Shown here: piece by piece, positions 23,577 to 33,720 of the stretch
How the letters are laid out: each line of letters starts with the position of its first letter
How positions within the stretch are numbered: position 1 is the first letter of the stretch
Source of the DNA: Triparma columacea
Taxonomy: Eukaryota; Sar; Bolidophyceae; Parmales; Triparmaceae
Direction: 5' to 3'
DNA length: 64,000 nucleotides
Assembly (NCBI GenBank): GCA_030267965.1
Contig: BRYA01001451.1
Location: forward strand, 37,677 to 101,676
Program-made: the position numbers and the translations under genes
The notes under the pieces: generated by a model
Seen by the model: the letters and a program-made list of their open reading frames with translations, nothing else
Databases searched by the model: none
What the model was told of the DNA's origin: nothing

Positions 23577-25376
23577 TTAGAGAAACTCCAGAATTACTCT
23601 CCACAAAACTTTCGGCATCTTCTCACGTGCTGGGGTTACCCTTAGCGCGGGGGCTTCAACTCCCTCAGTTCGCTTCCGCTTCAGACTATCAGGTACACTG
23701 GGTTGATTCTCCACGTGATCCCAGGTTCCCTTGAGGCACAGCAGAGCGTTGACGCGTTCGATCACAGCGACATTGCGGTGCCACCTGTAATGGAGGAGGT
23801 CAGAGACGGTCGGCATATTTTTATCAGCAGCGGCAGCGATTAGGGCAGTGCAATTCAAGAAGCAGTCTTCACCGATGGAAGCGGCAGGAGATAGACTGAG
23901 TTTCGTTAGGTCGGAGCATCCAGAGAAGGCGCGTTCGCCAATCGTTGTCACTGAATCCGGGATAGTGATGGCCGTGAGGGAGGAGCATTCGCAAAAGGCT
24001 TCCTCGCCAATCGTCGTCACTCCGTCCGGGATGGTGATGACCGTGAGGGAGGAGCATCGGTTGAAGGCGCGTTCGCCAATCGTTGTCACTGAGTCCGGGA
24101 TGGTGATGGCCGTGAGGGAGGAGCATGCGAAGAAGGTGGATTTGCCAATCGTCGTTACTCCCTCCGGAATTGTGATGGCCGTGAGAGAGGAGCATCTAGA
24201 GAAGGCGACACGGCCAATCATCGTCACTGAGTCCGGGATTGTGATGGCCGTGAGGGAGGAGCATCCAGAGAAGGCGAGGTCACCAATCGACGTCACTCCG
24301 TCCGGGATGGTGATGGCCGTGGTGGAAGAGCATCCCAAGAAGGCCCAGCCGCCAATCCTCGTCATTCCGTCTGGGATGGTGACGGCAGTGAGGGAGGAGC
24401 ATTCGTAGAAGGTGGATTTGCCAATCGTTGTCACTCCATCTGGGATGGTGATGGCCGTGAGGGAGGAGCATCCTTGGAAGGCGCAATCGCCAATCTTCGT
24501 CACTCCATCCGGGATGGTGATGGCCGTGAGGGAGGCGCAATCCCCGAAGGCGCCCTTGCTAATCGTTGTCACTCCGTCCGGGATTGTGATGGCCGTGAGG
24601 GAGGAGCATCCAGAGAAGGCGAGTTCGCCAATTGTCGTCACTCCATCTGGGATGGTGATGGCCGTGAGGGAGAAGCATCCCCTGAAGGCGTGATTGCCAA
24701 TTGTTGTCACTCCATCTGGGATGGTAATGGCCGTGAGGGAGGAGCATCCAGAGAAGGCGCTTTCGCCGATCGTCATCACTCCGTCCGGGATGGTGATGGC
24801 CGTGAGGGAGGAGCATGCACCGAAGGCATAACTGCCAATTGTCTTCACTCCGTCCGGGATGATGATGGCCGTGAGGGAGGAGCATCCGTAGAAGGCGTCT
24901 TCGCCAATGATCGTCACTCCGTCCGGGATGGTGATGGCCGTGAGGGAGGAGCATCCTTGGAAGGCCTGATCGCCAATTGTCGTCACTCCGTCCGGGATGG
25001 TGATGGCCATGAGGGAGGAGCATCCTTCGAAGGCTCTTTCGCAAATCTCCTTCACTCCGTCCGGGATTGTGATGGCTGTGAGGGAACGGCATCTTTGAAA
25101 GGTTTCGTAGGCAATCAACGTCACCCCTTGTGCAAAAGTCACTTCTGTGAGTAGATGATTGCCTCTGAAGCTCTCTGTTCCGGAGTATACTGCTGTTTTG
25201 GGAAGGGGAGAGTACCCATCATCTGAGTCGTCATAGTCTCCATCACTATAGTCATCACTATAGTCATCCCACACACAGTTCACACAACAATAGTAGTCAC
25301 CACCATAGTTATCACCATACTCATCACTATCGTCATCACTATAGTCATCACCATAAGCAAAGTCTAATTCGCTCAT
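23577..25376 (-). CDS. BspA-type LRR_5 repeat protein 1
   Basis: Intronless, 599 residues. The N-terminus is acidic and Tyr-rich (MSELDFAYGDDYSDDDSDEYG). About 18 LRR_5 units of 23 residues follow, of the form LTAITIPDGV-TTIGxxAFxxCSS, then a capping unit LTKLSLSPAASIGEDCFLNC. The shared C-terminus contains YRWHRNVAVIERVNALLCLKG, a basic LKRKR stretch and the end KMPKVLWRVILEFL. No signal peptide or membrane span is present, so it is likely intracellular, and the basic stretch could be a nuclear signal. LRR_5 repeats form a protein-binding solenoid; the ligand is unknown. Between units the DNA is nearly identical except at codons flanking the AF pair. Confidence 0.85.
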   Translation of the reverse strand: MSELDFAYGDDYSDDDSDEYGDNYGGDYYCCVNCVWDDYSDDYSDGDYDDSDDGYSPLPKTAVYSGTESFRGNHLLTEVTFAQGVTLIAYETFQRCRSLTAITIPDGVKEICERAFEGCSSLMAITIPDGVTTIGDQAFQGCSSLTAITIPDGVTIIGEDAFYGCSSLTAIIIPDGVKTIGSYAFGACSSLTAITIPDGVMTIGESAFSGCSSLTAITIPDGVTTIGNHAFRGCFSLTAITIPDGVTTIGELAFSGCSSLTAITIPDGVTTISKGAFGDCASLTAITIPDGVTKIGDCAFQGCSSLTAITIPDGVTTIGKSTFYECSSLTAVTIPDGMTRIGGWAFLGCSSTTAITIPDGVTSIGDLAFSGCSSLTAITIPDSVTMIGRVAFSRCSSLTAITIPEGVTTIGKSTFFACSSLTAITIPDSVTTIGERAFNRCSSLTVITIPDGVTTIGEEAFCECSSLTAITIPDSVTTIGERAFSGCSDLTKLSLSPAASIGEDCFLNCTALIAAAADKNMPTVSDLLHYRWHRNVAVIERVNALLCLKGTWDHVENQPSVPDSLKRKRTEGVEAPALRVTPAREKMPKVLWRVILEFL

Positions 25377-25386
25377 AGTAAAGGAA

Positions 25387-26287
25387 TTCCTACATTATTG
25401 ACGGGAATCAGGAGGGTTAGTGTGGTGTGATTGACAAAGAACAAGGGACAGGGATTGTGAGATCCTCAAGGAATGTGTCATTGCGTCGTCAATAGCGGGT
25501 CTCTGCCCAGTAGCAACCACAATATGACACCAGAATATCGGAAATAGGGCCCAAAATAGTATTATCTCGTCTATAAGACGGTAATAAGACGGGAAAAAAC
25601 CCCACGAATACTCGACCTCGATTGAAGGGGAAATAACTTGGTTCCTTGACGTGAATAGGAGACTAAAATCATCGAGAGGACGAAATACAACTACATAAAG
25701 CCTTAAAAAGGGTCATCATTGTCATTGTTGTCCGCCTTACCTTTCTTTTGATAGATTTATTTATTGCCAATCCTCCCTCCACTGGGGTGGGTCTGGCAAA
25801 CCTGTGTGTTTTTTCTTAGAGTATTATCTTCTATTATTACGACCCGATTGTTTCATTCATGTCTGACTATACTTGGAAAAAGAGTAACGTTCGTGAAAAA
25901 AACAAAGAGTTACAGAAACTCCAGAATTACTCTCCACAAGACTTTCGGCATCTTCTCACGTGCTGGAGTTACCCTTAGCGCCGCGGGGGCTTCAACTCCG
26001 TCCAGTCTCTTCCGCTTCAGCCTAGCCGATCTCCTGGGTTGATTCTCCACGTGATCCCAGGTTCCCTTGAGGCACAGAAGAGCGTTGACGCGTTCCATCA
26101 CAGCGACATTGCGGTGCCACCTGTAATGGAGGAGGTCCGAGACTGTGGGCATGTTTTTATCAGCAGCGGCAGCGATTAGGGCAGTGCAGTTCAAGAAGCA
26201 GTCTTCACCGATGGAAGCGGCAGGAGATAGACTGAGTTTCGTTAGGTCGGAGCATCCAGAGAAGGCGCGTTCGCCAATCGTTGTCAC
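25387..26287. repeat. Segmental duplication, copy 1 (about 0.9 kb)
   Basis: Matches 27778-28678 at a constant offset of 2391 bases with scattered single-base differences. It spans the intergenic region between LRR genes 1 and 2 and the C-terminal coding part of LRR gene 2. The block starts at 'ttcctacattattgacggg'. Alignment by eye shows no indels. Confidence 0.85.
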
Positions 26288-27679
26288 TCCGTCCGGGATG
26301 GTGATGGCTGTGAGGGAGGAGCATGCAGAGAAGGCATGTTCACTAATCATCGTCACTCCAACTGGGATGGTGATGGCCGTGAGGGAGGAGCATGCAGAGA
26401 AGGCATATTCACTAATCATCATCACTCCAACTGGGATGGTGATGGCCGTGAGGGAGGAGCATCCGTTGAAGGCGTCATCGCCAATCGACGTCACTCCGTC
26501 CGGGATGGTGATGGCCGTGAGGGAGGAGCATCCGTAGAAGGTGCCCTCGCCAATCGTCGTCACTCCGTCCGGGATGGTAATGGCCGTGAGGGAGGAGCAT
26601 CCGTAGAAGGCGCCCTTTTCAATCGTCGTCACTCCGTCCGGGATGGTGATGGTCGTGAGGGAGGAGCATCCGTAGAAGGCGCCCTCGCCAATTGTCGTCA
26701 CTCCAGTTGGGATGGTGATGGCCGTAAGGGAGGAGCATTGAGCGAAGGTGTATTCGCCAATCATCGACACTCCCACAGGGATGGTGATGGCCGTGAGGGA
26801 GGAGCATCCATTGAAGGCACGTCCACCAATCATTGTCACTCCGTCCGGGATGGTGATGGCCGTGAGGGAGGAGCATCCCCAGAAGGCGCCCACGCCAATT
26901 GTAGTCACTCCGTCCGTGATGGTAATGGCCGTGAGAGAGGAGCATTCCCAGAAGGCGCCCATACTAATTGTCGTCACTCCGTCCGGGATTGTGATGGCCG
27001 TGAGGGAGGAGCATCTGTAGAAGGCGCCACCGCCAATTGTCGTCACTCCATCTGGGATGGTAATGGCCGTGAGGGAGGAGCATCCGTAGAAGGCGCCCTT
27101 TTCAATCGACGTCACTCCGTCAGGGATGGTAATGGCTGTGAGGGAAGAGCATCTGTTGAAGGCGCCCTCGCCAATCGTTGTCACTCCGTCCGGGATAATG
27201 ATGGCCGTGAGGGAGGAGCATCTGTAGAAGGCACGATTGCCAATCATTGTCACTCCGTCAGGGATTGTAATGGACGTAAGGGAGGAGCACTCTTGGAAGG
27301 CGCCCTCGCCAATCATTGTCACTGAGTCCGGGATGTTGATAGCCGTGAGGGAGGAGCAATCAGAGAATGCGACACGGCCAATCATCGTCACTCCGTCCGG
27401 GATCGTGATATCCGTGAGGGTGGAGCATCCCCAGAAGGCGCTCATGCCAATCATCGTCACTCCATCTGGGATGGTGATGGCCGTGAGGGAGGAGCATCCC
27501 TTGAAGGCGCCCTTGCCTATTGTCGTCACTCCATCTGGGATGGTAATGGCCGTGAGGGAGTAGCATCCATAGAAGGTTTCATCGGCAATCGACGTCACTC
27601 CTTGTGCAAAAGTCACTTCTGTGAGTTCACTATTGTATCTGAAGCTCCCTATGCCATAGTATACAGCTGTTTTGGTCAT
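25910..27679 (-). CDS. BspA-type LRR_5 repeat protein 2
   Basis: Intronless, 589 residues from the ATG at 27679 (MTKTAVYYGIGSF); the upstream extension has only a GTG. It lacks the acidic leader of copies 1 and 3, and instead starts directly at the motif that follows that leader. About 20 LRR_5 units are followed by the common cap and C-terminus with the full basic block RRSARLKRKR and the end KMPKVLWRVILEFL. Several units carry PVGV or PTGV instead of PDGV. Its C-terminal 120 codons and 3' flank are almost identical to LRR gene 3, pointing to recent duplication or gene conversion. Confidence 0.85.
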   Translation of the reverse strand: MTKTAVYYGIGSFRYNSELTEVTFAQGVTSIADETFYGCYSLTAITIPDGVTTIGKGAFKGCSSLTAITIPDGVTMIGMSAFWGCSTLTDITIPDGVTMIGRVAFSDCSSLTAINIPDSVTMIGEGAFQECSSLTSITIPDGVTMIGNRAFYRCSSLTAIIIPDGVTTIGEGAFNRCSSLTAITIPDGVTSIEKGAFYGCSSLTAITIPDGVTTIGGGAFYRCSSLTAITIPDGVTTISMGAFWECSSLTAITITDGVTTIGVGAFWGCSSLTAITIPDGVTMIGGRAFNGCSSLTAITIPVGVSMIGEYTFAQCSSLTAITIPTGVTTIGEGAFYGCSSLTTITIPDGVTTIEKGAFYGCSSLTAITIPDGVTTIGEGTFYGCSSLTAITIPDGVTSIGDDAFNGCSSLTAITIPVGVMMISEYAFSACSSLTAITIPVGVTMISEHAFSACSSLTAITIPDGVTTIGERAFSGCSDLTKLSLSPAASIGEDCFLNCTALIAAAADKNMPTVSDLLHYRWHRNVAVMERVNALLCLKGTWDHVENQPRRSARLKRKRLDGVEAPAALRVTPAREKMPKVLWRVILEFL

Positions 27680-28300
27680 TTTGGGAAGGGGAGAGTCCTG
27701 GGATTGAAAGGATCTTTTCACCCGTCTTTTCGGTTACAGTTGAAAGCCTAAACTATTTAAAACTGATTCACTACGAGTTCCTACATTATTGACGGGAATC
27801 AGGAGGGTTAGTGTGGTGTGATTGACAAAGAACAAGGGACAGGGATTGTGAGATCCTCAAGGAATGTGTCATTGCGTCGTCAATAGCGGGTCTCTGCCCA
27901 ATAGCAACCACAATATGACACTAAAATATCGGAAATAGGGCCCAAAGTAGTATTATCTCGTCTGTAAGACGGTAATAAGACGGGAAAAAAACCCACGAAT
28001 ACTCGACCTCCATTGAAGGGGAAATAACTTGGTTCCTTGACGTGAATAGGAGACTAAAATCATCGAGAGGACGAAATACAACTACATAAAGCCTTAAAAA
28101 GGGTCATCATTGTCATTGTTGTCCGCCTTACCTTTCTTTTGATAGATTTATTTATTGCCAATCCTCCCTCCACTGGGGTGGGTCTGGCAAACCTGTGTGT
28201 TTTTTCTTAGAGTATTATCTTCTATTATTACGACCCGATTGTTTCATTCATGTCTGACTATACTTGGAAAAAGAGTAACGTTCGTGAAAAAAACAAAGAG
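27680..28300. other. Intergenic between LRR genes 2 and 3, mostly duplicated
   Basis: From 27778 this is the second copy of the duplicated block; 27680-27777 is unique promoter sequence of LRR gene 2. No other gene is seen. Confidence 0.6.
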
Positions 28301-28678
28301 TTACAGAAACTCCAGAATTACTCTCCACAAGACTTTCGGCATCTTCTCACGTGCTGGAGTTACCCTTAGCGCCGCGGGGGCTTCAACTCCGTCCAGTCTC
28401 TTCCGCTTCAGCCTAGCCGATCTCCTGGGTTGATTCTCCACGTGATCCCAGGTTCCCTTGAGGCACAGAAGAGCGTTGACGCGTTCCATCACAGCGACAT
28501 TGCGGTGCCACCTGTAATGGAGGAGGTCCGAGACTGTGGGCATGTTTTTATCAGCAGCGGCAGCGATTAGGGCAGTGCAGTTCAAGAAGCAGTCTTCACC
28601 GATGGAAACGACAGGAGATAGACTGAGTTTCGTTAGGTCGGAGCATCCAAAGAAGGCGCGTTCGCCAATCGTTGTCAC
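27778..28678. repeat. Segmental duplication, copy 2 (about 0.9 kb)
   Basis: Partner of 25387-26287. It includes the region between LRR genes 2 and 3 and the last part of LRR gene 3. Differences are isolated substitutions; one changes the end of the repeat region from the PDGV to the PDSV form. Confidence 0.85.
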
Positions 28679-29890
28679 TGAGTCCGGGATGGTGATGGCC
28701 GTGAGGGAGGAGCATGCGAAGAAGGTGGATTTGCCAATCGTCGTTACTCCCTCCGGGATGGTGATGGCCGTGAGGGAGGAGCATTCGCAGAAGGCGCCCT
28801 CACTAATCGTCGTCACTCCATCTGGGATTGTGATGGCCGTGAGGGAGGAGCATCGGCAGAAGGCGCCATCGCCAATCGTTGTCACTCCGTCTGAGATTGT
28901 GATGGCTGTGAGGGAAGAGCAATCAGAGAAGGCGCGTTCGCCAATTGTCGTCACTCCGTCCGGGATGGTGATGGCCGTGAGAGAGGAGCATCCCCTGAAG
29001 ACCAAAACGCCAATTGTCGTCACTCCATCTGGGATGGTGACGGCAGTGAGGGAGGAGCATTCGTAGAAGGCACGTTCGCCAATTGTCGTCACTCCGTCTG
29101 GGATGGTGATGGCCGTGAGGGAGGAGCATTCTGCAAAGGCGACACGACCAATCATCGTCACTCCGTCTGGGATGGTGATGGCCGTGAGGGAGGAGCATCG
29201 GCAGAAGGCGCGTTCGCCAATTGTCGTCACTCCGTCTGGGATGGTGATGGCCGTGAGGGAGGAGCATTTGTAGAAGGCGGAATGGCCAATTGTTGTCACT
29301 CCGTCCGGGATTGTGATGGCCGTGAGGGAGGAGCATCCTTCGAAGGCGCCATCGCCAATCGTTGTCACTCCGTCCGGGATGGTGATGGCCGTGAGGGAGG
29401 AGCATCCGTAGAAAGCATATACGCCAATCTTCGTCACTCCGTCCGGGATGGTGATGGCCGTGAGGGAGGAGCATCCAGAGAAGGCGTCATTGCCAATCAT
29501 CGTCACTCCGTCCGGGATGGTGATGGCCATGAGGGAGGAGCATCCTTCGAAGGCTCTTTCGCAAATCTCCTTCACTCCTTCCGGGATTGTGATAGCTGTG
29601 AGGGAACGGCATCTTTGAAAGGTTTCGTAGGCAATCGACGTCACCCCTTGTGCAAAAGTCACTTCTGTGAGTAGATAATTGCATCTGAAGCTCTCTGTTC
29701 CGGAGTATACTGCTGTTTTGGGAAGGGGAGAGTACTCATCATCTGAGTCGTCATAGTCTCCATCACTATTGTCATCACTATAGTCATCACTATAGTCATC
29801 CCACACACAGTTCACAAAATAGTCACCACCATACTCATCACTATCGTCATCACTATAGTCATCACCATAAGCAAAGTCTAATTCACTCAT
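28301..29890 (-). CDS. BspA-type LRR_5 repeat protein 3
   Basis: Intronless, 529 residues. The acidic leader MSELDFAYGDDYSDDDSDEYGG is shared with LRR protein 1; its C-terminus is shared almost exactly with LRR protein 2. About 15 LRR_5 units lie between, so copy number differs among the cluster members (about 18, 20, 15 and 5). The basic block RRSARLKRKR is present. The mosaic of a gene-1-like 5' end and a gene-2-like 3' end suggests unequal crossing-over or conversion within the cluster. Confidence 0.85.
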   Translation of the reverse strand: MSELDFAYGDDYSDDDSDEYGGDYFVNCVWDDYSDDYSDDNSDGDYDDSDDEYSPLPKTAVYSGTESFRCNYLLTEVTFAQGVTSIAYETFQRCRSLTAITIPEGVKEICERAFEGCSSLMAITIPDGVTMIGNDAFSGCSSLTAITIPDGVTKIGVYAFYGCSSLTAITIPDGVTTIGDGAFEGCSSLTAITIPDGVTTIGHSAFYKCSSLTAITIPDGVTTIGERAFCRCSSLTAITIPDGVTMIGRVAFAECSSLTAITIPDGVTTIGERAFYECSSLTAVTIPDGVTTIGVLVFRGCSSLTAITIPDGVTTIGERAFSDCSSLTAITISDGVTTIGDGAFCRCSSLTAITIPDGVTTISEGAFCECSSLTAITIPEGVTTIGKSTFFACSSLTAITIPDSVTTIGERAFFGCSDLTKLSLSPVVSIGEDCFLNCTALIAAAADKNMPTVSDLLHYRWHRNVAVMERVNALLCLKGTWDHVENQPRRSARLKRKRLDGVEAPAALRVTPAREKMPKVLWRVILEFL

Positions 29891-30423
29891 AGTAGGGATG
29901 GATCCGAGGATCTTTTATACCGTCCTTTTGGTAACCTAACCCTAACCCTGTATTTATTATGCAGTCTTGTCGTTATCAGCTTCAATCTTCAACGAATTCC
30001 TACATTATTGACGGATAAGCAGGGTTAGTGTGGTGTGAGGAGTAAGAATAAGGGAGAGGGATGGTGAGACCCTCGATGTGTCTTTGCTGGGGGAAATAAC
30101 TTGGTTCCTTGACGTGAATAGGAGACTAAAATCATCGAGAGGACAGAATACAACTACATAAAGCCTTAACAAGGGTCATCATTGTCATTGTTGTCCGCCT
30201 TACCGTTATTTTGATAGTTTTATTTATTGCTCCTATTTCTCCCTCCACTACGAATGGGGTCTGGCCAGATGTGTGTGTTTTCCCCCAAAACTACGATTTA
30301 CACAGCTTTTTCCGATTCAGAGGAGAGGGGGGTGTTTAAGTACGCGGTTGATTCTATTTTTACAACATGTCCTTTCACTGTGTTATATAAATGTAATAAA
30401 CACTCTCTTTCCCCCCCTCCCCC
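29891..30423. other. Intergenic with partial duplicon and telomere-like snippet
   Basis: No convincing gene. 29932-29950 carries 'taacctaaccctaaccctg', about two and a half telomere-type CCCTAA units. 29997-30236 is a third, internally deleted copy of the block flanking the LRR genes. Confidence 0.6.
29997..30236. repeat. Partial third copy of the LRR-flanking duplicon
   Basis: Starts with the same 'ttcctacattattgacgg' boundary as the two full copies and resumes at 'ggaaataacttggttcctt' after missing a middle segment. It stops before the LRR C-terminal coding part. Confidence 0.75.
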
Positions 30424-31426
30424 TCACATAACTCCAGCCGCTCCCTCCCATCCTATCCCTTCCCACCTCCACCCAACCCTCCCTCTAACTTTAACCCCCT
30501 GTCCCTCCCTCGCGATCCTCCTGATCCCTCCAACCTTGAATACAGCGAGTCCCCTAACAAGTCCATCGTACATTAAACCCTGCGTTAAAACCATACCACC
30601 AACCTCCACGTTACCCTCCTCTTCGGAGTTTCTCGAGTTGTATATTTCATCATTCATTCCCCTATATTTCCTCGCCATCATCGGTTTCAAAAAATCCCCA
30701 ACGTCCGGTCTACCTTTCCCTTTAACCGTATACCAGCAAACGACATTCTCACCCTCCCCCCCCTCCTCCGTTTGTCCTAGGAGTGTCTGCACGTCCTTGA
30801 TTTTACACATTACATCCATCCTTCTATCTTGCGCATTTCTCCCCCCTCCCCCCTCCTTAGTTTTCAAAATCGTCCTCCACCCTCCCTTCCAATCCCATTC
30901 CCCCCCTTCCTTACTTCCCCCCTTTCCTTTACCCCAGTTCTTATACCCCTTCCCGCCAACCCTCCCCCATCCCGTTCCCTTCCTCCCTTCAACTAATCCC
31001 CTTCTACTATCATTTCCATTAGTCCATCGTTCCCAGTCAATATCTTTAATCCATTCACGACATCCCCCACCACCCCCATTCGTTGTTGCGTATGCGTAAC
31101 ACTCCCTGAATCCCATGGTTGTTTTACCCTCCATATCTTTTATAACACACCACCCCTCCCCCTTATTCTCGTTTAACCCTTTGTGTCCCCAAATTCTACC
31201 GATAAACCCGATTTCCCCAACCTTCCATTCAACGCCTATAACCCTACCGTTTCTAACGTCCTCTACAGTACCTAATGGTCCTCGTGATTTACTACCAATT
31301 ACAAAACACCCTTCTCCAACGACACCTTGTTTATGAATGTGGTAGTGGGATCGAATTTTTAAGGATAGGGGATTTGAATTGAAGGACATACGACGGAGGT
31401 AGGAGCGGGAGGGGTTTGAGGGTTTC

Positions 31427-31457
<31 letters not shown>

Positions 31458-31623
31458 GAGGAGGTAAGGTTGAGGTTATGTTGTTGTTATAATTCTTGTT
31501 ATAATCGTCCTTCTTTATTCCGTTGCTTATGTTGTTATAATTCTGCTTTCTTCTCCTCCAGTTTTTCGACTTCCGCACTCTCTTATAGCTCCTACCTCTC
31601 CTTCTCGATATGGCTTTCTTCAT
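30424..31623 (-). CDS. Basic protein of unknown function
   Basis: Open frame of 399 residues from the ATG at 31623; upstream the frame has only a GTG and then a stop. I do not recognise a family. The N-terminus is strongly basic (MKKAISRRRGRSYKRVRKSKNWRRRK), then Asn-rich, then a run of ten Thr from a GTT microsatellite at about 31427-31457. A possible folded part follows (VGEGCFVIGSKSRGPLGTVEDV, VIGVEWKVGEIGFIGRIWGHK, GWCVIKDMEGKTTMGFRECYAYATT), whose Gly and aromatic spacing suggests a small beta domain. Later Gly/Lys-rich segments look disordered. The opposite strand is also open, but its product is only Pro/Ser low complexity. Confidence 0.5.
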
Positions 31624-32340
31624 CCTTGACCAGTACTTTGAGGGTTGGGAGGGGGAGGAAGGCGGAGGGGGGAGGGAGGAGATTACTGATTTTATGTATG
31701 GGAGGGAAGAGTTCAGGTAGGGGGTCACGAGGAGGTGCGTTGGGAGAGAGGGACATGTCTATGGTTTGGGTGTTGTGTTTGGGTGGTTTGGGGGATCGGG
31801 TGTAGGTGTGTGTGTATGTATGTGTGAGTAGTTTGTGTGTCGTGTATCACAACACAGCTACACAAGCTGGTACACAAGCCGGCACACAACCTTGCACACA
31901 ACAGCACACATTGAGAGCCCAGTTTTTAGTTAATCAAAATACGTCATTGATCTTGGTGATATTGGTTTTATCAGCATTGCGCCTGCGAAAGCGCTATAGA
32001 GTAGCAAATAATTTTATAATCCTTCGTATTTTGATATCTTTTAGGGTATGCATGGGGATTTATGGGTATGTATGGGGTATGTATGGGTGTGTGTATGCAT
32101 ATAAAGCCAATTTCACCCATTTTCACCCAATATATATCCCACCACACAAATCGACATGTCTAAAGCAACATCTCATTTTATCATCATTCTAGCCTTTATT
32201 ACACATACAAATACTATATACGTGTAGTACATACACTCATACACACTACACACTTCACATATTCACTTACATTACCCTCATTGGACATCTTCCCATTCCT
32301 GCTTTTGCTCCCCAATCTCCCACTCTCCTCAAACTTCCTC
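31624..32340. other. Intergenic, TG/CA-rich low complexity
   Basis: No convincing gene. 31800-31915 holds TG and CACA-type simple repeats and imperfect copies of 'acacaagc'. 32045-32105 holds GTATG repeats. The plastid-targeted gene starts at 32341, so its promoter is near the right end. Confidence 0.6.
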
Positions 32341-33289
32341 ATGTTCTCCTTTCTCCTTGTTCTTCTCTGTACATCAATAAGTCTCGTAAATGCTTTCATC
32401 CTCCAACCCTCCTCACACCGTATACCTCAAACGAAGCTTTTCTCAACAACAACACGATTGAATAAACTAGATGTAAGTGAATCATGGAATCCATCGACCA
32501 CATCAGATTGTTAAAGGAGCCTTAAAAATTTGCCTGAATGTACTATTTCAGGCTACTTTTGGGATATCTATGAGTGATACTTACTTCGAAAGATAAACAC
32601 AAAGATAAACCCCAAACAATCAACTTGAGAAAATAAACAAAGCCAAGAAAAAAAAGACAACACAACAACAATCACAACCTTCCCACCACCTACCATTCTA
32701 AACGTACCTTCCCATAATAACTAACCCTCCCTTCCCCCCCCCCTATAAGGCTGCGAAAGTATTCGGTCGTATATCCTCCTCCTACATTCTTCTTTCCCCT
32801 TCCGGTGGTTCATGTTGTTACTCCGCATGTCCCGATTGCGAGTTCCGCGATCCATCAGGTGGGTATATAATGAGTGAAATGACGGCTGCGAGGCCGAAAT
32901 GGTTAGTCTGTTACGGTAGGAGAGAATTCGATACTAACGAAGGGAGTAAGAAGCATGTTAATCCGTTTTTTGAGTACGTTTTTAATGAAGATGAGAATAT
33001 GGGTGTTAGTAGAGAGGAATTTGGAGGGAGGATTAGGGGGATGGAATATAAACAACAGTTAGGTGGACCTTATATAACTGTTAAAGACGGGCAGGATATG
33101 GAGGGGTGCGAGGCTGGGGAGATGCTTTTCGATCTATTCTTAACACAGGGGGAACATGATGACTTTAGCGATGAGGGGGGGGAGAGGAAGGTGGTGTGGA
33201 ATGATGTGGAGAGGAAACTTAGGGAATGGAGTAAAGGGGAGGACGGAGTTACTTGGGACAAATGGTGGATGGGGGTGGGGGACGAATAA
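32341..33289 (+). CDS. Predicted plastid-targeted Cys-motif protein
   Basis: Exons 32341-32472 and 32750-33289 (GTAAGTG...TAAG) give 223 residues. Exon 1 encodes a signal peptide (MFSFLLVLLCTSISLVNA) immediately followed by FILQPSSHRIPQTKLFSTTTRLNK, a Ser/Thr/basic transit-like segment. The A-F junction is the hallmark of heterokont bipartite plastid presequences. The mature part opens with SCCYSACPDCEFRDPSGGY, four Cys in a metal- or cluster-binding arrangement, then ARPKWLVCYGRREF. The remainder is acidic and ends DKWWMGVGDE. I do not know a characterised family. The Cys block followed by RPKW is likely the functional core. Confidence 0.62.
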
Positions 33290-33720
33290 GAAGGGAGAGA
33301 GAGATGGTTTGAGGGTTTGAGAGTTTCTTGGAGCCTCCAAAAAATATTACGTTGTAAATCGAAAATGAGAAACGTTGGAGGAAATATTGAAGGGACACTT
33401 CTAAGCCTTTCAACAGTGACTTTAGAGTTTAAACGTACAATCATCTAGTATTATGACCCGATTGTTTCATTCATGTCTGACTATAGTTGTAAAAAGGTTA
33501 ACCTTCATGCTCTAGTGAAAGTTCCTTGTCCGTGATTTTCTCGTCCGTGCATCCTCTACGCTCAGTGTGGGTTCGAAAAACTTGTGAATCTGCCATGTTA
33601 GAAAGTCAGTCTCTGTAGATTCCCTTGCGGTATTTCGGCCTGGAATCCTCCGCGGCGCAATCCCTGGAGGTTAACGTCCTGTCTGTGTTCTCCCCCCCTT
33701 GGCACCCCTCCGAGATTTTT
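33290..33720. other. Intergenic with LRR-duplicon remnant
   Basis: No convincing gene. 33449-33507 repeats, with changes, the sequence found downstream of LRR genes 2 and 3 ('gacccgattgtttcattcat'). This shows that the fourth LRR gene shares the same ancestral 3' flank. Confidence 0.6.

Noticed and set aside
23868..29600. Regular repeats resembling a CRISPR-like array.
   Set aside because: Units are directly adjacent, coding and in frame, with no unique spacers; the setting is eukaryotic.
23848..29674. Long forward-strand ORFs opposite the LRR genes (His/Gly/Arg-rich repeat products).
   Set aside because: The 69-base unit happens to lack stops on the other strand, so all frames stay open; products are low complexity and the reverse strand gives clear LRR_5 proteins.
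30227..31099. Forward ORF of 290 residues, Pro/Ser/Leu-rich.
   Set aside because: Composition is that of the C/T-rich antisense of the 30424-31623 gene, which has more protein-like segments.
31735..32192. Forward frames over TG/CA repeats.
   Set aside because: Made of simple repeats, no ATG-based frame with domain signal.
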